A DNA stretch of 64,000 bases, taken from contig OW799233.1 in assembly GCA_941918925.1 (NCBI GenBank), positions 3,836,001-3,900,000 of the forward strand. Direction: 5' to 3'. Below the pieces are notes generated by a model. That model was given only the letters and a program-made list of their open reading frames with translations. It did not search any database and was not told the DNA's origin. Source of the DNA: Phyto melanocephala. Taxonomy: Eukaryota > Arthropoda > Insecta > Diptera > Rhinophoridae. Position 1 is the stretch's first letter. Each line of letters begins with the position of its first letter. Of the stretch, positions 1-11,045 are shown piece after piece. Both the position numbers and the translations under genes were made by a program.

Positions 1-190
1 AATTGTTTGCTTATCGGCAAAGTGAAAGGCAAATATTTTTTGGAAAAATATATATATTTTTTAAATATATCAAGTTTCTCAAGCTTCTAAATAACTTTTG
101 GACACGCCAAAATACAAGCCGTAGTCTCGAAAATTATTATTGAAAAAAACTGACAGATCGGTTGGAAACTGGTTAAATTAATTGGTTCTA
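1..190 (-). mobile_element. Truncated copy of the TTCGGC dispersed repeat
   Basis: The stretch matches the middle of the long copy near 11.39-11.55 kb: a 'cggcaaagt.aaaggcaaa' start, a TATATATATTTTTTAA tract, 'ttttggaca.g', 'aaaatacaagccgtag' and 'gaaaaaaactga.agatcggtt'. Neither end of the element is present; one end is cut by the window edge. It has no coding capacity. The orientation is that of the 11 kb copy, which is opposite to the copies at 37, 38 and 53 kb. Confidence 0.75.
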
Positions 191-280
191 TGTATTTTTC
201 TTTTGATTGTGCTAAAATTCAGTTCAGTTAATCATAATAAATTATATTAATTATTTTGTTTTTTGACCTTTTTTCAATAA

Positions 281-447
281 ATATTTACAATAATTATTTC
301 AGCTTAAGGTCTTTTTTTATAATAAAAATATTGTTTTTAATTTTATTATTTATTTCAAATAATTTTTTTTATTAAGATAAATAATAAAATAAAAAACGAT
401 ATTATTTTATAGAAAATTACTTAAGCTGAAATAATTCTTGTAAATAT
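281..447. mobile_element. Foldback (MITE-like) element 1
   Basis: The outer arms, ATATTTACAATAATTATTTC at 281 and its complement ending at 447, match over about 28 of 29 positions. The inner AT-rich parts also pair, so nearly the whole element can fold into one hairpin. The arm motif 'ttcagcttaaggtctttt' and the preceding 'aattatttt.ttttttga' resemble the larger foldback near 8.87-9.16 kb, so the two are likely relatives. No ORF and no clear target duplication. Confidence 0.6.
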
Positions 448-1725
448 ATAATAAATTATATGTAAATTATATTTATTTCTTACCGTCTTCTTTTATGGAA
501 CATTCGTTTAAGTTTTCTTATTTTTTTTAAGTTTTTCAGAATTTTTTTTTTTTTAATTTTCCAGTCTTATCACAGATATTAAATTGTTATTTTTTTTTCA
601 CTTATTGGTCAAACCATACTTTTTTTTTTTATATAAATCAGTCTAATGGGGATTTTTTAAATCATAAACACATAAAATGCCAATTAAATTGTCATTAATT
701 TATGATCAACTTATCACAAAATATGTTCACATTACACTTAATAAAATTATTTTTTTAATATTAATCAAAAGCCACCTTCGTAATCAGTCATATTTGTTTA
801 ATTTATGTATGCATGTGTTTATTTTTCTTTTTGGTTTTGTGAAATAAATACATTCACATTAATAAAGTCACATCAGTTAAAGGGCATTATTTATTATGAC
901 ACACACACACGTACACATGACAAAATAAAGTTTTTATGAGATTAACAAATTACTCGTATAGATGGTGGTCACTTAAACACCATTCACCATTATGGCTACA
1001 CATACATACACAAAGGAAATGAAAAAAAAACAAGTCACAAAATTAACACCCACTTAAATGTCTATTAACCAGTAAATACTGAAAGTTAACCAAACGAAAT
1101 TGTTGCAACTTCAAATGTACTGTAGTAGTCAATAAAAGGCTATTGTTGGCACCACAAGGAGCACTTTTTGATTTGGGGTGCGAAAAAAATCACACATCGT
1201 TTGAATGTTCACACTTCACATGTCAAACCGTGCGTGCTGTTTTAAACAGTCAACACAAGTTAAATGTGTGACATTGTTGGTGGTGTACCGTTGTGTTTAT
1301 TGTTGATGTCAAAGACGATTACAGTGCCAGTAATAACATCATGCGGTGCGCTTTTCAACTTTTGGCAGTATACAAAAATTATAATTCGCGCAATGATACT
1401 GCAAAGGACACCAAACACACACTTGAGCTTAATATTGCCTATAGTATTAGGAATTTTTCCTTAGTTTCTTTTCAGTTTTCCCGTAAACAGTTGTTTATCA
1501 TATGGCAACAAACAGCATACTGCTCTTAACAACAATTTTGTTGTTCTGTTGTTGCTGACTCGCTGAGTTCTGTATTGTGTTGTTTTCTTGTTTAGTATTT
1601 TCTTCGACAGGCACAACAACCGATTTGGGAGCTGTTTTACGTTGCAATGCCAGTTCTTAAAATGATACACGCTGGTCAGACCTTAAGCAGAACAGTAGCA
1701 AGTAAAATCGTCGTATTTATGTACA
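448..1725. other. AT-rich non-coding stretch
   Basis: Long T/A runs, a short CA run (about 899-912), and a moderately less AT-rich part after 1140. ORFs here are short, overlap in both strands and show no family motifs. No RNA gene or element boundary was recognised. Confidence 0.5.
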
Positions 1726-1760
1726 TATAAAGCCAAAGCCCCAGCCACTTTTTCAGATGA
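1726..1760 (+). promoter_or_regulatory. Candidate TATA + Inr core promoter
   Basis: TATAAAG at 1726-1732 is followed by TTTCAGATG with the Inr-type A at about 1755. The spacing of 29-30 bases is that expected for TATA and the start site. The downstream sequence has the CAA/ACA-rich look of fly 5' leaders. No GAGA or other bound site was identified, and the downstream gene is not visible. Confidence 0.4.
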
Positions 1761-2055
1761 GATAGAAGAAATCTTCTATCGTACATAAAAACGTTGCAAA
1801 TAATCATATATACAACACAATAACAATAGTAACACTAACAGCAATAACAACAACAACATCAGCACACCAAACAACAGGAGCAGGAGCAATACCAACAATA
1901 TAAACAACAAGGAATACATAAATACAAATACATACAACACAACGAAACGAAACACAATATTACACTCACACCATCAACACGGCTAAAAAATGTTTGTTAC
2001 ATACACAGTGTTAACAAGTTAGCGTTTATTATAGGGAAGCCTTAAAATAGTTATT
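1755..2055 (+). other. Candidate 5' UTR exon (CAA-rich leader)
   Basis: About 230 bases downstream of the proposed start are strongly strand-biased to A and C (AACAACAACAACATCAGCAC-type sequence), typical of untranslated leaders of developmentally regulated fly genes. A perfect 9-bp hairpin, GATAGAAGA-AA-TCTTCTATC, lies at 1762-1781. The first ATG (1990) opens only a 10-codon ORF. A possible donor, GTATGTAAAA, follows at about 2058. The gene it would belong to is not identified. Confidence 0.3.
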
Positions 2056-2056
2056 G

Positions 2057-2957
2057 GTATGTAAAAGTTAAAATTCTCGTTTTAATTATGCTAACCTTAG
2101 AAAGGGTTAAGGGATTATCTAGTAGATCCATTAATACCTTGGTAACTTTTCGCATAACTAGAATTTCACTTTAAGCCAGCACAATATGAAATTGGTAAAT
2201 TTTGTAGTCATGTCAATGTTAAAAGTATCTTATTTGAGTTGTTATTTATTTAAATAAAATTTTGAATATATTTATTTAAAAGTTCTATTAACTGATCTTT
2301 TTATGCCGTTTATGAAAGGTAATTTGTTTGAAAGAGAACTTTATTAATTAATTTTTGTATTAGATAGATTTCAGATCTTGATAAGAAAACTTCTGGTACT
2401 TTTTTAAACACTATTAATAATGTTAATAGTAACCTCGGCTGTCTGCACACAGTTTTCATTTGGCAAATAAACATATATAACAATTAATATGCAAAATAAA
2501 ATTGTTATATAAAATAAAAGTAAATATATAATACAAATAATAATATGATTTATATATAAAATTTAAATAAGGTTCGTTGGCATTTGTGTGAGTTTTATTT
2601 CACCAAAAAACTTCATGACCAAAAAGCGTTTTTGGGTCACTTACTTAATGCTCTATTTTTAAATTAATAAGAGCTTATTTCAACCCCGCCGAAAGCAGCT
2701 TAATTATGCATTCTTCTTTCGAGCTGCTAAAAAAGGAAGCAACAAATAAGGAAGAAATATAAAAAAAATTTGTTGAAAAAAATTTTTATAATAAGTATTA
2801 CCTAAGACATCCTTTGTTGCTATTTCTTTTGCAAACAATTTTAGCACTTTCATGTATGCAATATAAGAAGTAAATGAAATCCGCACTGCTTACAAAATTC
2901 ATAAAAACTTTTTTTTATGGCATAGAAATGTTTTTTAAAGTTTGATAACTGTAACAC
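2057..2957. other. AT-rich non-coding stretch with a diverged repeat
   Basis: Mostly AT-rich and featureless. The part from about 2598 to 2860 is a diverged relative of 17753-18070: both contain 'cttcat.acca..a.gcg.tt..tgg.tc.cttactta', a 'cagctt.at.atg.attc.tctt' block, and later 'gcaaacaattttagca'. It probably marks an old dispersed element of unknown class. Confidence 0.4.
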
Positions 2958-3198
2958 CATGGTAAAATCATCAGGTAGCCTCAGTTCTGCAACAACAAAA
3001 TTCTACATGTATTTTGTTGTTGGAAAACGACGACTTAAATGTCAAAAAGCAAATGTGTGTGCGTGTTTTTTTGATGGTAGAATATATACGTACATAATAT
3101 ATACACATACATAAACAAAATTTGACATTTTAGTTGAACCTTAAGCTAGAGAAAAAAAATCAGCTGTTTTAGTGAGGCTACCTGATAATTGTACCATG
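2958..3198. mobile_element. MITE with 26-bp TIRs and 8-bp target duplication
   Basis: The left end, CATGGTAAAATCATCAGGTA continuing to GCCTCA, matches the inverted right end at about 24 of 26 positions. The 8 bases on each side, TGTAACAC (2950-2957 and 3199-3206), are identical. An 8-bp duplication with short TIRs fits a non-autonomous hAT-superfamily element (established for that superfamily), although the terminal bases are not the usual CAG-type. The interior of about 190 bp is AT-rich and non-coding. Confidence 0.85.
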
Positions 3199-3975
3199 TG
3201 TAACACTTTGGTTTCCAAAGTTTTATGTGTTTTAACATCCGCGTAACGAGACCAAATAAATATAAAATAAAATACATAATATAGACAACTGTACGGCTTT
3301 AAAACTAATTGGTTTTGAATCAGATGCTTTACAAATCTACTGAAAAAAATACATTTTATGACGTAATAGAAGCATTTCCGATTATTTAGTTTTAAAAAGG
3401 AAACTGATATAAAAATGTTCTTCGAAAATTTAAAAAAAGTGTCAGAAACAAAATTTTTGTTTGAGAGCAGTCATTTCAGAATGAATGAGAGAGAAACGAC
3501 TTTAAATATTGTAGTTACATATAAAAACTATTTCAAAATAAATAAAACGTTATAATAATAAAACGGCCATTTTTATACTTTAAACTAATTGTCATCTCTG
3601 ATCCACAATGTACGTACTACTACAGTGTGAGTGTATGTGTGCACAATGTTGCTGTTTCATATGAACTAAAAAGAGAAACATCATCATCCATCCAACCCTG
3701 TTCTTTAAATGTAAATAAAAACAGATGAAAAACAAAAACAACAACCGAAAAAAAGAAAAACAAAAACAACTAAATTCAAAACAATGCAAAATAAAACTAA
3801 ACAACAGCTTGGTGGGTGGGTGCTTTAGCTTTAACGATGTTGTCGGCAACGATGACGATGACGACGAAACGAGTCACACAACTAATGTTGTTGGCAACAA
3901 AAAATACAAATAGAAACACAACTACTTTTTATTGTATTGTTATTGTTATCGTTGTTGCTATTTTTGTTTTGAGCA

Positions 3976-4103
3976 GAATTTTCATCAAAACAGCAGCACG
4001 TGGTGTTGATCCAATTAAACCAAAGTATAATTTAGTTAATGCAATATTATCAGCAGTTTGTGCTGGTGCAGCACGTGCTGTATTCAGTACTAACAGCCAC
4101 ATG
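3976..4103 (+). other. Possible coding exon, strand and gene unresolved
   Basis: A pyrimidine-rich run ending in TTTTGTTTTGAGCAG precedes this block and CAT|GTAATG follows it, so it could be an internal exon on the plus strand encoding ...AARGVDPIKPKYNLVNAI... The composition is less AT-rich than its surroundings and codon-like. The minus strand is also open (...TADNIALTKLYFGLIGSTPR...), so I cannot choose a strand. Neither translation is a family I recognise. Confidence 0.25.
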
Positions 4104-4462
4104 TAATGGTATCTACACAGAGTAACTACAACTACACATTCACACATAAAACAAGTTTGGTTGTATATTAGCAATGTTTACTTTTGGCGCCAAAAAGCAC
4201 AGAAGTAATAATTTAAAGCGCATGTTCGTTTTTAAAATATTTGTGAAGAAATGTGCAATTTTCATTTCAGTTTGAGTTAAAACGTTGGTTAGGTTGGTTC
4301 TATGACTTTCGGAAATTTAACACTACTAGCAAGCAAATAAACGTAATATTGAAGATTGCCGGTTTAAATGGATAAAAACAGATTATATTATTTTTACGTT
4401 TGCTTCCGTTTTAGAGGAAAAAAAAAAAATAAATAAAAACAAAATTAATTATATCATGGATT

Positions 4463-5151
4463 AATGCCTATATTCAAAAACATGGGCGAAAATTGAATTT
4501 TAAAAAAGGTCTTTATACGATATTTAAAAATTATGTTATGTTATTTATGTCCGTGTTTTTTTTTTAATCCGGCGTAATAAATGAAAAACTTGTTAAAATT
4601 ATTCTTTTTCATTAAAGTACGTAATGCGACAAACAAATTAAACATGTGTTCAAATTTTAAATTTATTGCAGACGGAAGGCAAAACAAATCTAATAAAAAA
4701 AATATTGAGACATTAATTGAAATTGTGATTACTGAAGTTAGGTTGTATTACGAAGGCATTGAAATTTTAAACAAATAAGAATTAATGGGGCACTAATAAA
4801 ATGCTTTTTTAACCGCAGCTAGAAAACCATAAGCAATGAAAACGCACTTATTTTTTATGTTTATTTTTTGTAAGAAGGATTTTTTTCTGATTAAAATGAA
4901 CTTAATTTCATAAATTTCATACCTTTATAGACAAGGCGATTTCTTATAATTATTAATTTGTAAAAATCCAAAAAGCCGTTTAAAGAAATCAATTGACAAC
5001 GTCATGCCAAATAGAAAAATTATTAGATCCAAATAAATGAAGCTTCTGACACTAACGGTCTAATTTATAAAAATTATAAGTCAAATTTCCATAGAAAATC
5101 AGTTTAATAAACCCTTTATAAACCTTTAATAACTTTTTTGAATAAGGCAGT
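4463..5151. mobile_element. Possible MITE with TGCC..TATTCA ends
   Basis: The left end TAATGCCTATATTCAAAAAC pairs with the right end GTTTTTTGAATAAGGCAGTA after complementing, at about 15 of 18 positions. The inner right part 'aatt.ccatagaaaatcagttt.ataaa' recurs near 5.85 and 29.49 kb, which supports a dispersed family. A 65-codon ORF at 4581-4778 lies inside (MKNLLKLFFFIKV...), with no recognisable domain. The target duplication is unclear, so the outer limits are provisional. Confidence 0.35.
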
Positions 5152-5711
5152 AAGACACCAGTCAAGAAATCAGTTAAGTGCTAGTCTACTTCTCTTTAAT
5201 GGATATATTAGAAACTTAATTAAAAAATTTGTCATCTATTTTTTGGAATTAAATTTTAAATCGACTTAGCAAAATTCGCCTGTATAGTTCTCAATGTGTC
5301 TATTTATAACAAATTTGTACTGCTTAGTTTCTAAGATAATTTCTTTTTTTTCTTAAATTAAATAAATTATTATATACATTTTTCAAATATAACCTTGTAA
5401 ACATTTTTTTTACTATTACTCTGCGACGAGCATAAGAAATCTCGGAAACAAATATTGCATGTCAAGTCGTCCTGTTGGATTTGCGTATAAATACAACGCC
5501 TTACAATTTACAAGCCGAACGAACTGTTAACAATTTTGTAAAAAATCGTTCCTCGAGAAAAAAGAAAAAAAAACGTAAAAATGTTAACTATTTGATTAGA
5601 ATCAGCTGATTTTTTGTTTCTTTTTTTTTTAAATATATATAATGACGTCTTTCGGTGTGTGAGTCATTATTGGATTTTGATATTTTTTTTGTTAATGTTT
5701 ATGTGTTTATT
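5152..5711. other. AT-rich stretch containing a TATA-type site
   Basis: Apart from the promoter-like site at 5486 and a short poly-A/T part I see no gene. The 5'-like sequence after 5515 carries only a four-codon ORF at 5581. Confidence 0.4.
5486..5520 (+). promoter_or_regulatory. Weak candidate TATA promoter
   Basis: GCGTATAAATACAACGCC contains a good TATAAATA. About 30 bases downstream is an unremarkable start region in a locally GC-richer stretch. An AGAAATCTCGGAAA block about 50 bases upstream loosely resembles a heat-shock element but misses the central TTC. No coding sequence follows. Confidence 0.2.
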
Positions 5712-5929
5712 CAATGCCGTATTCAAAAAAAATATTTTAGGTTTATCAAAGACTTATTTGACAGATGTATATAAAAATGTTAAATAAATTTTATTAAAAC
5801 TATTACAAATTTACGGTCCAAAAATTAAAACCGCATTATAAGAGGTTTATGAATCAAATTTTCATAGAAAACAGTTTTATAAGCCATTTATAAACCTTTA
5901 ATGATTTTTATGAATAAGGCAGTTAAAAA
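5712..5929. mobile_element. Short MITE, same TGCC..TATTCA ends
   Basis: The left end ATGCCGTATTCAAAAAAAAT and the complement of the right end, CTGCCTTATTCATAAAAATC, match at most positions. The interior shares the motif 'caaattttcatagaaaa.agttttataa' with copies near 5.1 and 29.5 kb. About 218 bp, non-coding. No reliable target duplication. Confidence 0.45.
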
Positions 5930-7600
5930 TTTATTTGTTAATCGAGTTCAATTTTATAATTGTTTCATGCGTATGAGTAACGTAATATTGTGCACGTTAC
6001 TTAAACGCCGTAACGTATAAAATTATAAGGGAAGGCGGGCTTTTAATTCCATAACTTTTAAATTAGTTATCCTATTTTTGAAAGAGATTTTGTTAATAGA
6101 TAAGGCAGTTAGATTTTATTTAAGATATCGATCGTTTAAAGAGTAACAACAGACGTTGTGTTTTTGTTTAATTTGTTTATTTAATACTGGTATTAAGTTA
6201 GTTTGTAACGTCAAAATTGTGCAAATGCTTTTTGGGAATCAAAATTTATTTTCTTCCATTGGTTTAGGAACGCTCTTTTAAATTCTTAATTTGCTCTTTT
6301 ATAAATTTAAAGCTTACATTAAACTAATAGCTTTTTCACACAAGTTTTCAGATGTCGGATGGGAAAAATTGCTGTGCCTGAATATGCAGTACCACAATGA
6401 GGCATACATATAAGTATGAAAAGCACAATGCTTAAACTACATGTCCATAATTTGTACAAAAGGTGGGGGATATTTGGAATATTTATGCTTTTAATGGGCA
6501 AACGCCATAAAATCGTTAAGACTAGGTATGGAAATTTTCGTATAGCAGTCATGTGAACGTAACAATTTCAGATAAATATCCTTTAAAAATTAGATCCCAG
6601 CGAAGACCAAAAAACAAAAGTAGTACGCAGACTAAAAGCGTGTGTAGATAAAACAAGTTATGTCAACACAGGTGTTTTCAATCAACAAAATTGTAGGTAT
6701 TGCAATCACTCAAGCAGATTTAGGTTGTACTACTTAAAGCAATTAAAAAATCCTGTTTAACTGAAAAATACTCAAAAAAAAATTTTAATGTTGTATTCAA
6801 AAATAACAACTGCAGAGCTTGTGTATTATTAACAACAAAAATAAGTTGTGAGCAAGCATACGTTTGTCAACAAACTTCGTTAGTGTTGAACCCACATAGA
6901 ACATACGTTGTCATTTGGTTTAAAATATCGGAATGGGTTTATTTTAAAAATGTTATATAACCATGTATATATAACCATGTATGTATAACCATGTATGTAT
7001 GGGCGATTGCCCATACAAAACCACAGATATATGATTCGTTTTTGAAAATATATTTGTAAAAAACTGAGCACTTTAATATAGAAAGAAATAAACTCCATAG
7101 TCCAACAAAATTTACCGGATTTAAATCCGTCTACCCTTCTCACAATTAGTAGCAAAATGTTATGCCTATAACTGACAATTATATGGTGAAATTGTGCCCA
7201 AAACTTATTTAGGAGATCGATCGATTGACAACTTTTTTTTTTTAAATTTTAACGCCGATATCTTTGCCCATTGAACTAGATTTTCTGTAAATGTTGACAA
7301 AGGTATATATTTAACAATAAACGTTTCAAGAAGTTCCATAGGAGTTGACTTTGTTTGTGTAAAAAACAGAGGCAATCGTGTTATATATCTCTGCTCGTAA
7401 TGTATCTGTCCACTTAACTGATTTTCAATATCAAAATTCTCGAAAGCATATTTGATAAATTGATACCATATAAGAGACCGAAATAAACGAATGAAAAATT
7501 TATATTAACCCTTTTACACTCTCGTATGAAGAGTATAACTTACAATTGGGATAACTATTAAGCTAGCTGTCATTATAATAAAGTACGTTAGACTTTGGCC
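5930..7600. other. Non-coding stretch
   Basis: AT-rich. Contains a threefold ATGTATATAACC-type tandem at about 6960-7005. The few ORFs (up to 91 codons on the minus strand near 6.9-7.15 kb) are low-complexity and show no motif. No RNA gene was recognised. Confidence 0.5.
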
Positions 7601-7602
7601 AA

Positions 7603-8170
7603 TCACCATGCAAAGATTAACACCAGAACAACGTTCACAAATTGTGAAAGTTTATTTCTAAAATTCGTGCTCTGTTCGTCAAACATATAAAGCATTTTGT
7701 CGATTTTACGGTGCGTCCATCTGAGCAGGTAATTAATTAATTCATCACGTTTACTCTTTTCGATACTATTCATCCAAATTAAACTACGCACAGAAAAAGC
7801 AATCGCTGCTGTAGATAAGTGTATGCCAGAGGACTAAAAATTTATCGATCCGACGCTTGTCTTATTAACTAGATTTCGCGATTCATGATTTTTTTATTCC
7901 CCATGTCATTGCAAATAATTTGTAGGAGAAATAATTCCAATAAGATGGCGCAACATGTCATACAGCACATGAGACCATCACTTTGTTGAGCCAAACGTTT
8001 TGTAACCGAATTATCTTAAGAAATGGATCTGTAAATTGGCTACCTTGTTTGTGTGGTTTGATATTTTTTTAAACTACTTTTTGTGGGAAGACGTCAGATC
8101 TCTGGTTTATGCTGATAAGCCATCAACAATTGATCATTTGAGGTCATTTGACTTAATATTAAAGAAATAA
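7603..8170 (+). pseudogene. Decayed mariner-like transposase, internally deleted
   Basis: The start reads MQRLTPEQRSQIVKVYF, then a stop, then NSCSVRQTYKAFCRFYG: the N-terminal helix-turn-helix of an insect Tc1/mariner-type transposase. Further on EKAIAAVDKCMPED matches the region that follows the N-terminal domain. Near 8067-8160, NYFLWEDVRSLVYADKPSTI matches the C-terminal part after the last catalytic acidic residue. The catalytic core between them (the first two aspartates) is missing, and stops and frameshifts are frequent. It belongs to the same family as the fragments at 19.1, 21.3 and 58.6 kb. Non-functional. Confidence 0.8.
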
Positions 8171-8865
8171 GACAGAGTATGCTCATAAAAGTGGTTCAAA
8201 ATTGGACCGACAAGACGACGTTCTTAGACGTAGTCGCTGAGGCAATATGCCGGATATTATTTTTAAATATTAATTGTGAGCTACTACACTCCATTGAACT
8301 TTTTGTGTTGTTTTTCAAAAAAGTTATATTCTTCTAAAAAAACACTCTAAATTTCTAATCACCCTACTCGCAATGAAAAAGATAACGCAAATATTTGATT
8401 TTTTGGCCTCGGCGACTCTTAGGTATACTCTTTCATAAGTGTTACTTAGTTTGTAAATCTAAATCAGGAAATTTATACAGTAACTCACTGTGGTTTATTC
8501 AAAAATTAATTCATAGAGTTATTTTTTGAGTGAAGAATTAGTTTAAATACAAAAATACAAAGTAATATTTTTTTAACCGTTTCGGAGAGTTCTAAAAAAA
8601 TTGATTTTCAGTCAAAGTTTCAATTTCCTGTTAATTTTAATTTATAGTCAGCCAACGCTTAAAGTGCAGTTGTGTTGGAGAGCGAGTTACCCAGCACTCA
8701 AAAGAAAAAAAAAAAATTTGATATATGTTGCTGAATTATATTTCCTTGGGTCACATTTTAAGCTTTCGAATTAAAGAAATACTTTTTTTAATATTCAGTA
8801 TTAATTATTATTTTTTTTATAAAAGTTAATACGCATAATAATTATTTAGTTTTTTGAACTTTTTT
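8171..8865. other. AT-rich non-coding stretch
   Basis: No ORF with a motif. The last 45 bases resemble the sequence left of the foldback at 281-447 ('aattattt.gttttttga.ctttttt'), so the foldback element may extend outward to about 8825. Confidence 0.4.
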
Positions 8866-9157
8866 AATTTAAATATTAACTGAAATAATTTAAGCTTGAG
8901 GTCTTTTAATTATGTAAATAATATATTTAATTTTTATTAATTCTTCCAATATTTCGCTACTCCGTTGTGTAACAAGTTTGTTATTTCAAATTTATTTTTT
9001 CACACAAAAAATTTTTACAAAATATCAAAACAAATATTTCCTGACGATGCTACACAACGGAGTAGCGAAATATTGGAAGAATTAATAAAAACTAAAGATA
9101 TTATTTACATAATTAAAAGACCTCAAGCTTAAATTATTTTAGTTAATATTTAAGTTA
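8866..9157. mobile_element. Foldback element 2, about 106-bp arms
   Basis: Arms 8866-8971 and 9051-9157 are inverted copies that differ at only a few positions. They include CTACTCCGTTGTGTA at the inner end and TTTAAGCTTGAGGTCTTTTA near the outer end. The loop is about 79 bp. No ORF. Such near-perfect long inverted repeats are typical of foldback MITEs and can yield hairpin RNA. It is related in motif and arrangement to the element at 281-447. Confidence 0.75.
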
Positions 9158-9606
9158 ATACACATATACATATGTAGTTGTTTTTGCTTTTTATTTTTGG
9201 CAAAAATAATTTTTTTTCTCTTTATTTTATTTATTTTTTGTTGGCAAAAAATTACTTATACATACATATAACAAACAACAACAAAAACCATTCAAACTTT
9301 TCTTGAAAAAAAATTTATTTTTGCAAAAAAAAGGAATTCAGAGAAAAAATTAGATAAAAAACAATTATTTCTGCAAAAGAAAAAAAAATTAAAAAAAAAT
9401 AATAATTATTTTCGCATTTTTTTTATATATATTTATATGAAATACGTTAATAGCAGAACTGTTTTTGGAGAAAAAATAATTAACTTTATCTAAGCGATAT
9501 AAATTTATTTTATTTAAACATTTATTATTTATTGCATAATCTGGCGATAATATACATAATCTGGAACTTGCACTCTACATTCCGGCAATTATACGTCGCA
9601 AAATAG

Positions 9607-10850
9607 AAACTCGATTTTTGCACGTAATGAAAACCGGGCTCGGTGCAAGTTTCGAGGTTGTCGCAAGTACCGAGTATTAATTTCCCATACAAAATAAAAG
9701 GCACATAGATATGTTTAAAATCTAAGTTTAATATGTGTATTTTAATTCAAAACACTAAAGTTCAACGCATTCGCATAACAGTAGATTCATATTTTATGTG
9801 GAATTAAAGAAATTTAAAATTTTTGTTTGTTTTGTACAAATTCGCTTGTACACTGCTTCTTGGTCTCTTAGGGGCGGATTCAGAATCCGCCACAAATTTC
9901 TTTATGGTGTATTCATTTCTCTTAACACAAGTTATTGTTGATCTATGCACATGAAAACTTTTGGCTAAGGAATTGGTGGAAAATCTAGCACTTAATTTCT
10001 TTATATCTCAGCTTTGTCTTTAACTGTCAGCAACGTAAATTTTTTCTTTGCCAATTGACACCGCACCTCTCAATAGTCAGCTTAAATTTGATTCAAATTA
10101 TGTACAACATTTCATCAGCAGCATAAAACGACGGGGATTTCCCGAAATGTATTAAGTCTAAGAAAACGTAAACAAAGCAGCACGCAAGAGTAATACAAGA
10201 GTAATGTTGCAAGTATCGAGTTTAAAATTTTCGGATGTCGCAAGTAGCGAGTGCGTAATGAAAAATATTTCAATAGCGGAACTCACTCTTTGATGCAAAC
10301 TACCCTTGCAAGTCGTGCAGACCGTGCAAGTCTAGCAAACAATTTAACTTGTGCACGACTACAAATACAAATTCTATTGAATTGCAATTTGCATCACTTG
10401 AGCAAATATGCACAACTAAAAATCAGTGCAAAGTAATGTCACACAAATTTGCACAACAGATACACAATTTTTTTACTTTCAGGGTTTAAAATCTCCACAA
10501 ATTCAATTTCATACATAGCATTGTTTACCAAAAAAATTGTGATATATTTTCCGTTGATTTAGGCATTGTAATTTATTTAGAATGAATTAATTTTTTTTTT
10601 CGGAAAATATTAAAACACAAAATCTTACTTATTAATTTAAAAAAGGATTTGTTGTTTCTTAAATACCTAAAAAAATCAGCTCGTTGCCATAAGTTTGCAA
10701 CACACATGAAAAATGCACTCACGCTTGGTAGCAAAAAATTAGTGCATATTTGCACTAATTGCAAAAATGCTACCAAGAGTGAATTCCGCTTATGTTGCAG
10801 GAATCGAGGCGTGGAAGTATTAAGTATGTGCAAGAATCGAGTTACTACTG
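9607..10850 (-). mobile_element. Pogo/Tigger-type transposon remnant
   Basis: The end at 10850, read on the minus strand, is TA|CAGTAGTAACTCGATTC, the CAGTAG-type terminus with TA target seen in pogo/Tigger elements. The opposite side (9607-9630) has AGAAACTCGATTTTTGCAC, the inverted match of the inner terminal sequence AACTCGATTCTTGCAC, but its outermost bases have decayed. The interior near both ends is full of TGCAAG..TCGAG variants (9640-9670, 10205-10250, 10795-10847), likely subterminal transposase-binding repeats. It contains a recognisable DNA-binding-domain pseudogene. Confidence 0.65.
9804..10055 (-). pseudogene. Pogo/Tigger transposase N-terminal HTH fragment
   Basis: On the minus strand KKKFTLLTVKDKAEI is followed, after a stop and one frameshift, by KKLSARFSTNSLAKSFHVHR, then STITCVKRNEYTIKKF. 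This is the pattern of the CENP-B/pogo N-terminal helix-turn-helix ('LA..F.V..STI..I.+N...I..F'). The catalytic DDE domain is absent from the rest of the element. Non-functional remnant. Confidence 0.65.
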
Positions 10851-10855
10851 TATAA

Positions 10856-11045
10856 TATTTTTCAGCATAAACTTAAGTAAGATTGACCGTTTCTGCAAGC
10901 ACTGTTGCAAATATAAAATTAGCCATATTAATAAACAAATTCAAAAAACTTATTGCCATACGAACACGGGCTGCACTGCTGGCTGCAACAAAATTTTTGA
11001 ACTCATTTCATTGAAAGACTAAAGTATTTTAATAAGTATTATTTC
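10856..11045. other. Short non-coding spacer
   Basis: Unremarkable AT-rich sequence between the pogo remnant and the next dispersed repeat. Confidence 0.4.
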
